Of a stretch of DNA of 64,000 nucleotides, positions 8,313 to 16,929 are shown piece after piece. Origin of the DNA: Streptococcus ruminantium (GTDB taxonomy: Bacteria; Bacillota; Bacilli; Lactobacillales; Streptococcaceae). The notes beneath the pieces were generated by a model, which saw only the letters and a program-made list of their open reading frames with translations, ran no database searches and had not been told where the DNA came from. The DNA lies in assembly GCF_003609975.1 (NCBI RefSeq), contig NZ_AP018400.1, forward strand, positions 756,501 through 820,500, written 5' to 3'. Position numbers and translations under genes: made by a program. Numbering within the stretch: the stretch's first letter is position 1; each line of letters starts with the position of its first letter.

Positions 8313-8489
8313 ATGTCAAAAACAGTAGTACGCAAGAACGAATCACTTGATGATGCTCTTCGTCGTTTCAAACGTGCGGTTACTAAAGCTGGTACTCTTC
8401 AAGAAACACGTAAACGTGAGTTCTACGAAAAACCATCTGTAAAGCGCAAACGTAAATCAGAAGCAGCTCGCAAGCGTAAAAAATTCTAA
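8313..8489 (+). CDS. rpsU: ribosomal protein bS21
   Basis: The 58-residue, Lys/Arg-rich protein ([20 protein letters not shown] ... ending [13 protein letters not shown]) is small-subunit protein bS21, which helps translation initiation on the 30S platform. The true start is ATG 8313 behind gaggggag; a longer frame from 8187 crosses the promoter and is not used. It has its own promoter and terminator, hence a monocistronic unit. Confidence 0.97.
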
Positions 8490-8498
8490 TTGAATTTG

Positions 8499-8527
8499 AA
8501 ACAGCTCTGTTTGGGAGCTGTTTTTTT
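8499..8527 (+). terminator. rpsU terminator
   Basis: Stem aacagctc/gagctgtt is followed by a seven-T run, just after the rpsU stop. Confidence 0.9.
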
Positions 8528-8528
8528 G

Positions 8529-8693
8529 TTTACTTTTTACCTTGAGTGACTTATAATAGCTATGTAGAAAAAATCTTTTTTCGAGCAATGCGTTAGGAAC
8601 ATCGAAGGTAATCCTTGGTAAACATCAAAAAATAGATGAGAAAATAGCACCCAAGTTCATCAAATCAAAGTGACATTATAGTTTTGATTTTTG
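8529..8693 (+). promoter_or_regulatory. galE promoter and ~180-nt leader
   Basis: TTTACT (8529-8534), a 17-base spacer and TATAAT (8552-8557) lie immediately after the rpsU terminator. The resulting leader is long; at 8659-8693 caaatcaaa can pair with ttttgattttttg, a weak terminator-like hairpin, which may attenuate galE (inference). Confidence 0.5.
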
Positions 8694-8746
8694 AAGAGGA
8701 TGAAGTGGAGATGATTGATGTTCGAGGGTAGAGAAGGAGTTGTCAA

Positions 8747-9760
8747 ATGAGTATCTTAGTAACAGGTGGGGCAGGCTACATTGGTAGTCACACAGTTGTC
8801 GAATTGTTGAAATTGGGTAAGGAAGTCGTGATTGTTGATAATCTTTCCAACTCAAATATTGTTGTTTTGGATCGTATTGAAGAAATTACTGGCAAGCGCC
8901 CGACCTTCTATCAGCTAGATGTTGCAGATAAGGATGGTCTCCGAACAGTTTTTGAAAAAGAGGCGATTGAATCAGCCATTCATTTTGCAGGCTACAAGGC
9001 AGTCGGTGAGTCTGTTGAAAAACCGATTATGTACTACGAAAATAACATCATGTCAACCCTGTCTCTTGTAGAAGTAATGGCTGAGTTTGGTGTTAAGAAA
9101 ATAGTATTTTCTTCAAGTGCCACCGTTTATGGTCTAAACAACCCATCTCCACTGGTCGAATACATGCCAACGAGTGCTACCAATCCTTACGGATATACCA
9201 AGGTCATGCTAGAGCAGATTCTTCGTGATGTGGAAATTGCAGATAGCAAGTGGAGTGTTGCGCTCCTTCGCTACTTTAATCCAATTGGTGCTCACGAGTC
9301 AGGCTTGATCGGTGAAGATCCTGCGGGTATCCCGAATAACCTTATGCCATTTATTGCACAGGTAGCTGTAGGAAAGCGTGAGCAGCTAAATGTCTTCGGA
9401 AACGATTACGACACAGTGGATGGGACAGGCGTTCGTGACTACATCCATGTCGTTGATCTGGCTTTAGGTCACATCAAAGCCTTAGAAAAAATTTCATCCG
9501 CAACAGGTGTTCACACCTATAATCTAGGTTCGGGTCAAGGTACAAGCGTGCTAGAATTGGTACAGGCATTTGAAAAGGTAAATGGTGTCCCTGTTCCCTA
9601 TAGAATTGTAGACCGTCGCCCGGGTGATGTCGCAACCTGCTACGCAAATGCTGACAAAGCTCTCAGAGAATTGGATTGGAAGACGGAAAAAACGATTGAG
9701 GACATGTGCCGTGACACTTGGAATTGGCAATCAAAAAATCCAAGTGGCTATGAAGGATAA
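8747..9760 (+). CDS. galE: UDP-glucose 4-epimerase
   Basis: The 337-residue protein interconverts UDP-galactose and UDP-glucose (Leloir pathway and polysaccharide precursors). It has the Rossmann motif [10 protein letters not shown] at residues 6-15, the SSSATVYG segment with the catalytic Ser, the active-site YxxxK (YGYTK), and the C-terminal [16 protein letters not shown] segment of bacterial GalE. Length is normal. gagaaggag precedes ATG 8747. It is a single-gene unit with its own promoter and terminator. Confidence 0.96.
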   Translation: MSILVTGGAGYIGSHTVVELLKLGKEVVIVDNLSNSNIVVLDRIEEITGKRPTFYQLDVADKDGLRTVFEKEAIESAIHFAGYKAVGESVEKPIMYYENNIMSTLSLVEVMAEFGVKKIVFSSSATVYGLNNPSPLVEYMPTSATNPYGYTKVMLEQILRDVEIADSKWSVALLRYFNPIGAHESGLIGEDPAGIPNNLMPFIAQVAVGKREQLNVFGNDYDTVDGTGVRDYIHVVDLALGHIKALEKISSATGVHTYNLGSGQGTSVLELVQAFEKVNGVPVPYRIVDRRPGDVATCYANADKALRELDWKTEKTIEDMCRDTWNWQSKNPSGYEG

Positions 9761-9836
9761 GAAAAAGATGCAAGGTGTTTGCTTATACCTGAGCATGTAG
9801 ATTCTTATCAGAGCTAATAAAACGTAAACTATAAAT

Positions 9837-9879
9837 AAAACTCTTAGAAAGGCTATATCAGCCTCTCTAAGAGTTTTTG
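9837..9879 (+). terminator. galE terminator
   Basis: A long stem (actcttaga-aggct paired with agcct-tctaagagt) with a short loop is followed by TTTTTGTTTTT. Confidence 0.85.
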
Positions 9880-9946
9880 TTTTTCAATAATAAAGAAGAA
9901 AGATTGAAGAACTTGCCCCAAGCGAACCTTTTCTTCAATTTGAGAT
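9868..9946 (+). repeat. partial copy of the ~180-bp MITE-like repeat
   Basis: The stretch from gagttttt through tttcaataataaagaa and the hairpin agattgaagaa...ttcttcaat matches the last ~75 bases of the repeat at 10006-10181, with differences in the hairpin loop. It is the 3' end of a second, decayed copy placed in the same orientation. Confidence 0.6.
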
Positions 9947-10005
9947 ATAAGTATCTGCACGCATTTTTTTATTAACGATAAGAAAAACAGGTACAATGCC
10001 TGTTT

Positions 10006-10181
10006 CAGAGCGTAGACAAACCCTATCAACAATAGAATAATTTCAAATTTAGAGATTGACTACTACATAATGAAAATTCCGATAAATACTATCATACTTG
10101 CATTTCTCAGAGTTTTTATTTTTCAACAATAAAGAAAAAAGATTGAAGAATATCTCCAAAATGGACTTTTTCTTCAATCTG
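10006..10181 (+). repeat. ~180-bp MITE-like repeat, copy A
   Basis: This segment is about 90 percent identical by eye, over its whole length, to the reverse complement of 50844-51023. It encodes no protein and ends in a strong hairpin (agattgaagaa...ttcttcaatct). Hairpins built on acaggt/acctgt flank it on both sides (9987-10005 and 10182-10200) and look like two halves or copies of the mscL terminator, so insertion in or next to that terminator is likely. Confidence 0.7.
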
Positions 10182-10206
10182 AACAGGCATTATACCTGTT
10201 TCCATA

Positions 10207-10575
10207 TTATTTGTTTTTCAACAAGTCACGGATTTCTGCAAGAAGTTCTTCTTGAGTTGGACCTGCAGGAGTTTCTTCTTCAACTTTTTTAGGCATTGCT
10301 TTTTCAGCAGCCTTAACGACAAAGAACATTGCAGTACCGATAATCAAGAAGTTGATGATAGCGCTCAAGAAGCTACCGTATTTCACACCATTCCAAGCAA
10401 GATCAGCGATATTTTGAACATTCGCAGCTTCCAAGGCAGGATTTAAAATCAATGGAGTGATAATATCCTCAACAAATGATTTGATAATCGCACCGAATGC
10501 ACCACCGATTACAACAGCTACAGCAAGGTCAACAATGTTCCCACGGAACAAAAATGCTTTCAATTCTTTCAACAT
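10207..10575 (-). CDS. mscL: large-conductance mechanosensitive channel
   Basis: This 122-residue protein opens a large pore under membrane tension to release solutes in hypo-osmotic shock. It has the MscL layout: MLKELKAFLFRGNIVDLAVA at the start, TM1 with AVVIGGAFGAIIKSFVED, TM2 SAIINFLIIGTAMFFVVKA and a C-terminal charged helix LLAEIRDLLKNK. It is encoded alone on the minus strand, between galE and dnaG. Its terminator region seems rebuilt by the adjacent repeat. Confidence 0.96.
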   Translation of the reverse strand: MLKELKAFLFRGNIVDLAVAVVIGGAFGAIIKSFVEDIITPLILNPALEAANVQNIADLAWNGVKYGSFLSAIINFLIIGTAMFFVVKAAEKAMPKKVEEETPAGPTQEELLAEIRDLLKNK

Positions 10576-10659
10576 ATCCTAAATATGTCCTTTCATAAAT
10601 TATTACTCCCTCTATTATAAACATAAAAAAATATTTTACAAGTACTTTGTTTTATAAAT

Positions 10660-10688
10660 TTTACATTTTTCCTCATTTAGTATAAAAT
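10660..10688 (+). promoter_or_regulatory. dnaG-rpoD promoter
   Basis: TTTACA (10660-10665), a 17-base spacer and TAAAAT (10683-10688) lie 66 bases before the dnaG start. Confidence 0.65.
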
Positions 10689-10754
10689 AGAATATGTTAA
10701 ACTAAGGGAAGAGTGTTCATTTTTGAATGAACTCGTATGATATGAGGGGGGGAC

Positions 10755-12545
10755 ATGCTTTCAAAAGATAAGATTACTGAAATAAAGCAAGCTCTCAATA
10801 TCGTTGATGTTATTGGCGAGACTGTTACTCTGACCAAAGCTGGCCGTAACTATATCGGTCTTTGTCCTTTTCATGGAGAAAAAACACCTTCGTTTAATGT
10901 GATTGAGGATAAGCAGTTTTACCACTGTTTTGGATGTGGGAAATCTGGTGATGTCTTCAAGTTTGTAGAGGAAACCAATGGGGTTTCTTTTGTGGATGCA
11001 GCGGCTATCCTGGCCGAAAAAGCTGGTCTTCAGTTGGACATTACGCCTTCCCATCGTCAGGAAGAAAAACAGATGAGTCCTCATCAAATTCTTTACGATA
11101 TTCATCGGGATGCGGCAAAATTTTATCATGCTCTTTTGATGACAACCAAGATGGGAGAAGCAGCCAGAACTTATTTGCACCAACGAGGGCTGAACGATGA
11201 GGTTATCAAGGCTTTCCAACTAGGCTTGGCACCTGCTGAGCAAACTATTCTCTATCAAAAACTGTCACGTCAGTATGATGAGGAGAGCTTGTTGAACTCT
11301 GGTTTGTTCAATCCTGGTGAAAATAATATTATCTACGACGCTTTTCAAGCTAGAATTATTTTCCCCTTGACGGACGAATATGGTCGAATCGTAGCCTTTT
11401 CGGGTCGGATTTGGACGGAGATTGACCGAAACAATAAGCAACTGGCCAAGTACAAAAATTCACGTAGCACAGCTATTTTTAATAAGAGTTACGAATTATA
11501 TCATTTGGACAGGGCTAAAGCGGTCATAAAAAAGCAACGGGAAGTCTACCTGATGGAGGGCTTTTTGGATGTTATTGCAGCCCACCGCGCCGGTATTGAT
11601 AATGCGGTTGCCTCTATGGGGACAGCTCTTACCAGAGAGCATGTCGGACATCTAGCTAAGTTTTGCAAGAAAATTGTCCTGACATACGACGGGGACAAGG
11701 CTGGACAAGCGGCAACGCTGAAAGCATTGGATGAGTTGCAAGATTTTCAGGTGGAGATTGTTAGTCTTCCAGACAATATGGATCCAGATGAGTTTCTGCA
11801 AAAAAACTCAGAAGAGGCTTTGCAACAGGTTCTAACCAAGTCACGCATCAGTGATGTTGAATTTTTGATTCAATATTGGAAGCCTGAAAATCCTGATAAT
11901 CTGCAAATGCAAATTGAGTTTGTGGATAAAATTGCCCCTATCATTGCTAAAGTTTCATCCATCACCGCCCAAAATTCTTATATTTATAAAATAGCAGATT
12001 TGCTTTCGGATTTTGATTATGGTCAGGTGGAGCAAGCTGTTAATGCTATCCGCTTGAACCAGCGGCAGCAACGAACTCAGCAGGTGTATCACGATCAGGC
12101 TAGTCAGCCTTATCTGCCTCCCATTCAGGCGGTTACACGAGTTACTCGTCTCATTCGGACAGAGAATCACTTGCTCTCTCGAATGGTAGAACATCCCTAT
12201 ATTTTAAATGAATTTCGTTTAAGGGAAGATTTTTATTTTGCAACGCCAGAATTGCAGCTTCTGTACGATATTTTGAAAAGGCAAGGGGAAGTTACTAGCT
12301 TTGACTTGTCTCAACTGGATGATTCTGTTCAACAAGCTTGGTATCGAATGCAAGAAGAACGTTTGCCGCAAGAAGTGGCATCGAATGAGATGGAAGAATT
12401 AGAATTCCGACGAGATCGGGAACTGTTGAAAAAGGAGAATCAACAGTTAGCACGGAAAATCCGTGAGCATTCCCACGTGGGAAATGCAGATATTGCCCTC
12501 GATGAGTTACAAAAACTCCTCGATAGAAGAAGACAAATGGAGTAA
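10755..12545 (+). CDS. dnaG: DNA primase
   Basis: The 596-residue protein makes RNA primers at the replication fork. It has the CHC2 zinc finger (C37, H40, C58, C61 in [11 protein letters not shown] ... [12 protein letters not shown]), the primase core, the Toprim acidic motifs ([21 protein letters not shown]) and a C-terminal helicase-binding region. A G-rich ribosome site (gagggggg) precedes ATG 10755. rpoD starts 2 bases after its stop, the conserved macromolecular-synthesis operon of streptococci. Confidence 0.97.
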   Translation: MLSKDKITEIKQALNIVDVIGETVTLTKAGRNYIGLCPFHGEKTPSFNVIEDKQFYHCFGCGKSGDVFKFVEETNGVSFVDAAAILAEKAGLQLDITPSHRQEEKQMSPHQILYDIHRDAAKFYHALLMTTKMGEAARTYLHQRGLNDEVIKAFQLGLAPAEQTILYQKLSRQYDEESLLNSGLFNPGENNIIYDAFQARIIFPLTDEYGRIVAFSGRIWTEIDRNNKQLAKYKNSRSTAIFNKSYELYHLDRAKAVIKKQREVYLMEGFLDVIAAHRAGIDNAVASMGTALTREHVGHLAKFCKKIVLTYDGDKAGQAATLKALDELQDFQVEIVSLPDNMDPDEFLQKNSEEALQQVLTKSRISDVEFLIQYWKPENPDNLQMQIEFVDKIAPIIAKVSSITAQNSYIYKIADLLSDFDYGQVEQAVNAIRLNQRQQRTQQVYHDQASQPYLPPIQAVTRVTRLIRTENHLLSRMVEHPYILNEFRLREDFYFATPELQLLYDILKRQGEVTSFDLSQLDDSVQQAWYRMQEERLPQEVASNEMEELEFRRDRELLKKENQQLARKIREHSHVGNADIALDELQKLLDRRRQME

Positions 12546-12547
12546 AT

Positions 12548-13666
12548 ATGACAAGCAAAAAAGATAAAAAAACAGAAGTAACTACTTTTGATGTGCAAGT
12601 TGCTGAATTTATCCGCAACCACAAGAAGCAAGGTGCGGCTACGGATGATGAAATCAACGACCAATTGGTCATTCCTTTCACACTTGATGCGGATGGAATT
12701 GATGATTTGCTCCAACGGATTCAGGATGCAGGGATTTCAATTGTTGATAAGGATGGAAATCCTTCTGCGCGTGCTATGCAAGTAGAAGAAGAACCAGAAT
12801 TATCTGATGAGGACTTACTCGGTAGCACCTCTGCAAAAGTAAATGACCCTGTTCGCATGTACTTGAAGGAAATCGGTGTTGTTCCACTTTTGACGAACGA
12901 AGAAGAGCAAGAGCTAGCCTTGGCTGTGGAAGCTGGAGACCCAGAAGCCAAGCAGCGTCTAGCTGAAGCCAACCTTCGTTTGGTCGTTTCGATTGCAAAG
13001 CGTTATGTGGGACGTGGGATGCAGTTTCTTGACCTCATTCAAGAAGGAAATATGGGCTTGATGAAGGCTGTTGATAAATTCGACTACTCGAAAGGTTTTA
13101 AATTCTCAACCTATGCGACTTGGTGGATCCGTCAGGCGATTACACGTGCCATTGCTGACCAAGCTCGTACGATTCGCATTCCTGTTCATATGGTTGAAAC
13201 CATCAATAAGCTTGTTCGTGAACAACGCAACCTTTTGCAAGAACTCGGTCAAGACCCCACACCTGAGCAGATCGCAGAGCGTATGGATATGACACCTGAA
13301 AAAGTGCGTGAAATCCTCAAAATTGCTCAGGAACCAGTTTCTCTTGAAACACCGATTGGTGAGGAAGATGATAGCCACTTAGGTGATTTTATCGAAGATG
13401 AAGTGATTGAAAATCCAGTTGACTATACGACTCGTGTGGTACTGCGTGAACAACTGGATGAGGTATTGGATACGCTGACTGACCGTGAGGAAAATGTATT
13501 GCGCCTGCGTTTTGGTCTGGACGATGGAAAAATGCGTACCCTAGAAGATGTCGGTAAGGTCTTTAATGTGACCCGTGAACGCATCCGTCAGATCGAAGCC
13601 AAAGCCCTCCGTAAACTACGCCACCCATCCCGTAGCAAACCCCTCCGTGACTTTATGGAGGATTAA
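12548..13666 (+). CDS. rpoD: primary sigma factor RpoD (sigma-A)
   Basis: The 372-residue protein directs RNA polymerase to housekeeping promoters. Region 1.2 ([11 protein letters not shown]), region 2 ([36 protein letters not shown]), region 3 and region 4 ([34 protein letters not shown]) are all present and normal. Length fits streptococcal RpoD, which has a short region 1.1. It is translationally linked to dnaG. Three tandem terminator-bearing repeats follow immediately. Confidence 0.98.
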   Translation: MTSKKDKKTEVTTFDVQVAEFIRNHKKQGAATDDEINDQLVIPFTLDADGIDDLLQRIQDAGISIVDKDGNPSARAMQVEEEPELSDEDLLGSTSAKVNDPVRMYLKEIGVVPLLTNEEEQELALAVEAGDPEAKQRLAEANLRLVVSIAKRYVGRGMQFLDLIQEGNMGLMKAVDKFDYSKGFKFSTYATWWIRQAITRAIADQARTIRIPVHMVETINKLVREQRNLLQELGQDPTPEQIAERMDMTPEKVREILKIAQEPVSLETPIGEEDDSHLGDFIEDEVIENPVDYTTRVVLREQLDEVLDTLTDREENVLRLRFGLDDGKMRTLEDVGKVFNVTRERIRQIEAKALRKLRHPSRSKPLRDFMED

Positions 13667-13668
13667 AA

Positions 13669-13818
13669 CACCACTGATGTGGTGTTTTAACCCGAGCCAA
13701 GAAATTCGAAAGCGAGGCCACCACTGATGTGGTGTTTTAACCCGAGCCAAGAAATTCGAACGCTAGGCCACCACTGACGTGGTGTTTTAACCCGAGCCAA
13801 GAAACCCGAAAGCGAGGG
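13669..13818 (+). repeat. three tandem 50-bp repeats, each with a terminator hairpin
   Basis: Units begin at 13669, 13719 and 13769, exactly 50 bases apart and nearly identical. Each starts with the stem caccac...gtggtg followed by TTTT, then a conserved linker (aacccgagccaagaa, ttcgaaagcgagg). The first hairpin serves as the dnaG-rpoD terminator; the other two repeat it. The repeats are contiguous with no unique spacers, so this is not a CRISPR array. Confidence 0.9.
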
Positions 13819-13821
13819 TTG

Positions 13822-14034
13822 TTCAAGACCTTTTAACACTTGTATAGAATGTGGAAAGTCTCCAGATGGGCTGTATCAACTCGGCTGATGTGGTATGTCA
13901 AGGACTGCCAATAAGCAGGCATTTATATGGGAGACTCATTTGCCTAAAAATTTAAAGTGAATATTCCTAGAGGCAGTTGAATTGCATCTGGTGGTATCCA
14001 CTCACGGAATACTTGACCAAAGAAAGAGAGAAAA
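13822..14034 (+). promoter_or_regulatory. promoter and structured leader of the DUF59 gene
   Basis: TTCAAG (13822-13827), a 16-base spacer and TAGAAT (13844-13849, extended by TGTA) form a promoter. The leader that follows is about 180 nt; gtctcc at 13858 pairs with ggagac at 13930-13935, closing a long hairpin. Function unknown. Confidence 0.45.
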
Positions 14035-14358
14035 ATGGCTTATACAGAAGAACAAATGAAAGACATTCAGGAGCGTATTTTTCATGCTCTTGAAGATGTG
14101 ATTGACCCCGAGCTTGGGATTGATATTATCAATTTGGGACTCATTTATGAGATTCGCTTTATCGAAGGAAAGGCAGAAATTGATATGACCCTTACAACTA
14201 TGGGATGTCCTTTGGCTGATTTGATTACCGATCAGATTCATGATGTCCTCAAGGATGTTCCGGAAGTGACAGAAGTAGATGTGAGATTGGTTTGGTCGCC
14301 AGCTTGGACAGTGCAGAAAATGAGCCGCTATGCGCGAATTGCCCTTGGTATTAAATAG
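14035..14358 (+). CDS. DUF59/MIP18 family metal-sulfur cluster assembly factor
   Basis: The 107-residue protein is a stand-alone DUF59 (SufT/PaaD-like) domain. It has the DPELGIDIINLGLIYEI signature and the TTMGCPLADLI segment with the conserved Cys. The family helps mature Fe-S proteins in the cytoplasm. Gene order after rpoD is the usual streptococcal one. The ribosome site aaagagaga precedes ATG 14035. It has its own promoter. Confidence 0.88.
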   Translation: MAYTEEQMKDIQERIFHALEDVIDPELGIDIINLGLIYEIRFIEGKAEIDMTLTTMGCPLADLITDQIHDVLKDVPEVTEVDVRLVWSPAWTVQKMSRYARIALGIK

Positions 14359-14449
14359 GTGAGTAAACATGATTTTCGAACGAGAAAGTCATGTTTTTAA
14401 TTTTTGTTAGTATTTTTTTGAAATATGTTAATAATATTGAGTTTTTTTA

Positions 14450-14478
14450 TTGCAATATTCAGTTTTTAGTGTTAGAAT
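14450..14478 (+). promoter_or_regulatory. promoter of the 553-nt RNA
   Basis: TTGCAA (14450-14455), exactly 17 bases, then TAGAAT (14473-14478). The predicted start is near G14484/14485. Confidence 0.7.
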
Positions 14479-14483
14479 GGTTT

Positions 14484-15036
14484 GGCCTAGGAAAAGTAGT
14501 GCTACTTAAAGAACATTAAAAGCCAACTAGTTCAAATAGTCAGGAAAGTGGCTATTTGAAAGGGAAATTAAGGCGAGTGAAGTCTGTGTGTACTAAAGAA
14601 GAGAGCTTGGTTGCTTTTCGGATAGTGGACAGAAGTTCTCGTCAAAGATTGCCACTCCTTCAGATGAAGCGATAGGGAGTTTTGATTTTCGAAGAGTAAG
14701 ATACCTATTCTAGCAAATATCAGACCTATATGGGGCAGGGATACTCATCCTTTGTCAATACCAAAGCCTACGGACAGGCGGGTCGAATGCCGAAGCGTGG
14801 CCTCAGCCACATTATTGATAGGGTTAAAAGCCTACATTTTATAAGTTGATTTTAGGAGTTAGTTCCTAATTCATAGCAAAGTTAGTGTGGTGAAAGCACA
14901 CGTCATCTTGTGAAACGGTCAATAAAGTACGTATATATTTGCACTGGAGAGTAGGAAACGGTAGGCACATAAACTCAATAGAAGAATAAAAAACGTCAAT
15001 AGCGATTGTAGAGCAGGATTTTACCCTGCTCTTTTT
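14484..15036 (+). ncRNA. candidate long structured non-coding RNA (~553 nt)
   Basis: A good promoter and a perfect 7-bp terminator stem (15011-15017/15025-15031, then five T) delimit a stretch without a credible reading frame in any frame. It contains many local perfect stems: 14531-14539/14552-14560 (9 bp), 14601-14608/14633-14640, 14797-14801/14806-14810, 14852-14857/14864-14869 and 14885-14889/14897-14901. I compared it from memory with RNase P, tmRNA, 6S, T-box and group II intron cores and saw none. It ends about 190 bases before the polyamine operon. Confidence 0.6.
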
Positions 15037-15091
15037 ACTTGTTTAAAAAGGGTTGGAGTGAGAAGTTAGATTCACAGACAAACATCTTAGA

Positions 15092-15120
15092 TTCAAGCTA
15101 TAATTTTTTGCTAGTATACT
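15092..15120 (+). promoter_or_regulatory. polyamine operon promoter
   Basis: TTCAAG (15092-15097), a 17-base spacer and TATACT (15115-15120). The ~100-nt leader holds a hairpin at 15152-15180 (ccaaa/tttgg with inner agtc/gact). An alternative -10, TATAAT at 15099, lacks a -35. Confidence 0.5.
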
Positions 15121-15228
15121 AGTAGTACTGCCGGAAAAACTAACAAAGGAAATCCAAAGTAGTCTGGTGGACTAGTGTTTGGACTGCGGATACAAGTTCT
15201 TATATCAAGTAAAGGAGAATTTTTCAAT

Positions 15229-16677
15229 ATGAAAAATCAGCACCAGGCCCCTATTTATGAGGGATTGGTAAAGTTACGACGGAAGCGGATTGTTCCCTTT
15301 GATGTTCCAGGTCATAAACGTGGACGAGGAAATCCAGAACTAGTTGAACTCTTGGGTGAAAAATGCGTTGGAATAGATGTCAATTCTATGAAACCCTTAG
15401 ACAATCTGGGACATCCCGTTTCCATCATTCGAGAAGCGGAAGAGTTAGCAGCAGAAGCATTTGGCGCTAGCCATGCCTTTCTCATGGTTGGAGGAACGAC
15501 CTCGTCTGTTCAAACCATGATTTTAGCAACTTGTAAAGCAGGAGATAAGATTATCCTACCACGGAATGTTCATAAATCGGCCCTCAATGCCCTCGTTTTA
15601 TGCGGTGCTATCCCAGTCTATGTGGATATGAGTGTCCAGCCTGAGATTGGTATTGCACTTGCTTTGGAAAATGAAGCTTTTGAACGTGCTATTGCACAAC
15701 ACCCTGATGCAGTGGCAGTTCTCATAAATAATCCGACTTACTATGGTATTTGTTCGGATCTCAAGACTTTGACTCAGATGGCTCATGCGGCGGGAATGAA
15801 GGTTTTGGTAGATGAGGCTCATGGGGCACACTTGCATTTTTCTGACCAGCTCCCCTTGTCTGCCATGGATGCAGGAGCGGATATGGCAGCAGTATCTATG
15901 CACAAATCAGGTGGAAGTTTGACACAAAGCTCTCTCCTGCTAGTAGGTCCAGAAATGAATGTAGAATATGTCCGTCAGATTATCAATCTGACCCAATCTA
16001 CCTCAGCTTCTTATTTGCTTCTGTCCAGTCTAGATATTTCACGACGAAACCTAGCTCTGCGTGGTAGAGAATCTTTTGAAAAAGTAATTGAGATGTCTGA
16101 GTATGCACGCCGAGAGATCAACGCGATTGGTGGTTACTATGCCTATTCTAAAGAGCTAATTGATGGAAAAACTGTCCATGACTTTGATGTGACCAAGTTA
16201 TCTATCTATACACAGGGGATCGGTCTGACTGGTATTGAAGTTTACGATTTGCTACGTGATGAATACGATATACAAATCGAGTTTGGTGATATTGGGAATA
16301 TCTTGGCCTACATTTCTATCGGTGACCGCTTGCAGGATATTGAGCGTCTAGTGGGTGCCTTAGCTGACATCAAGAGGCTCTATTCACGTGATGGGTCAGA
16401 TTTGATTTCGGGTGAATATATCCAACCTCAACTAGTCTTATCACCACAGGAAGCTTTTTATGCTCAGCGTGAAAGTCGTCTGCTACAAGAAGCAGTGGGA
16501 CAAGTATGTGGTGAGTTTGTCATGTGCTATCCGCCAGGGATTCCTTTACTGGCACCAGGTGAGCGTGTCACACAAGAAATTGTTGATTATATTGTCTTTG
16601 CCAAGGAGCGTGGCTGTTCGCTTCAGGGAACAGAGGATCCAGATGTTAATTGTATCAATGTGATTAAGGAAGGCTAA
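15229..16677 (+). CDS. speA: Orn/Lys/Arg decarboxylase family enzyme, probably arginine decarboxylase
   Basis: The 482-residue PLP enzyme belongs to the aspartate-aminotransferase-fold decarboxylases (PFDVPGHKRG, LMVGGTTSSVQ, VLVDEAHGAHLHF, and SMHKSGG with the PLP lysine K226). It is often annotated as lysine decarboxylase, but the operon also encodes agmatine deiminase and N-carbamoylputrescine amidase, so arginine to agmatine is the sensible reaction (inference from context). ATG 15229 with aaaggag upstream is preferred to an in-frame start at 15175. First gene of the polyamine operon. Confidence 0.88.
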   Translation: MKNQHQAPIYEGLVKLRRKRIVPFDVPGHKRGRGNPELVELLGEKCVGIDVNSMKPLDNLGHPVSIIREAEELAAEAFGASHAFLMVGGTTSSVQTMILATCKAGDKIILPRNVHKSALNALVLCGAIPVYVDMSVQPEIGIALALENEAFERAIAQHPDAVAVLINNPTYYGICSDLKTLTQMAHAAGMKVLVDEAHGAHLHFSDQLPLSAMDAGADMAAVSMHKSGGSLTQSSLLLVGPEMNVEYVRQIINLTQSTSASYLLLSSLDISRRNLALRGRESFEKVIEMSEYARREINAIGGYYAYSKELIDGKTVHDFDVTKLSIYTQGIGLTGIEVYDLLRDEYDIQIEFGDIGNILAYISIGDRLQDIERLVGALADIKRLYSRDGSDLISGEYIQPQLVLSPQEAFYAQRESRLLQEAVGQVCGEFVMCYPPGIPLLAPGERVTQEIVDYIVFAKERGCSLQGTEDPDVNCINVIKEG

Positions 16678-16929
16678 ACAGCCTAACTTTCAAACGATAG
16701 CTTTTGTGGTCAGGGGGCACTGATACTAGAGGAGAAGTGAATCGCCTCAGGTATTCCATTTATCTCTCAACTGCCTAAGAAGCTATCAGCACAAAAGATT
16801 AGTAAGAAAGGAATTAAACAGGGGACTTGCTGCCTCGTCAAGTTAGAATTTTTCTTAGAAGTAAACTGTTTTATAAGATTTTCTATTTTGTACGATCCTT
16901 TTCGGCAAATCGTCCCCTTATATCTTGAT
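16678..16929 (+). promoter_or_regulatory. structured spacer/leader between speA and speE
   Basis: This 252-base gap is unusual in an otherwise overlapping operon. Bases 16696-16708 (gatagcttttgtg) can pair either with aagctatc (16780-16787) or with cacaaaag (16790-16797); the two pairings share the bases ctt and exclude each other. Between them, gatac..gagg pairs with cctc..gtat. It looks like an RNA switch or processing site controlling speE expression. Confidence 0.4.

Noticed and set aside
8187-8489. 100-codon version of rpsU
   Set aside because: The longer frame crosses the rpsU promoter; ATG 8313 has the ribosome site and gives the exact bS21 length.
9982-10205. Clean target-site duplication for repeat copy A
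   Set aside because: The flanking hairpins are similar, but their loops are inverted relative to each other, so no exact direct repeat can be defined.
13669-13818. CRISPR array
   Set aside because: Repeats are contiguous with no unique spacers, only three units, and each unit is a terminator.
14484-15036. T-box leader or RNase P RNA
   Set aside because: A gagagcttggttgct-like piece recalls a T-box stem I, but there is no T-box sequence, no following aminoacyl or amino-acid gene, and no conserved RNase P core.
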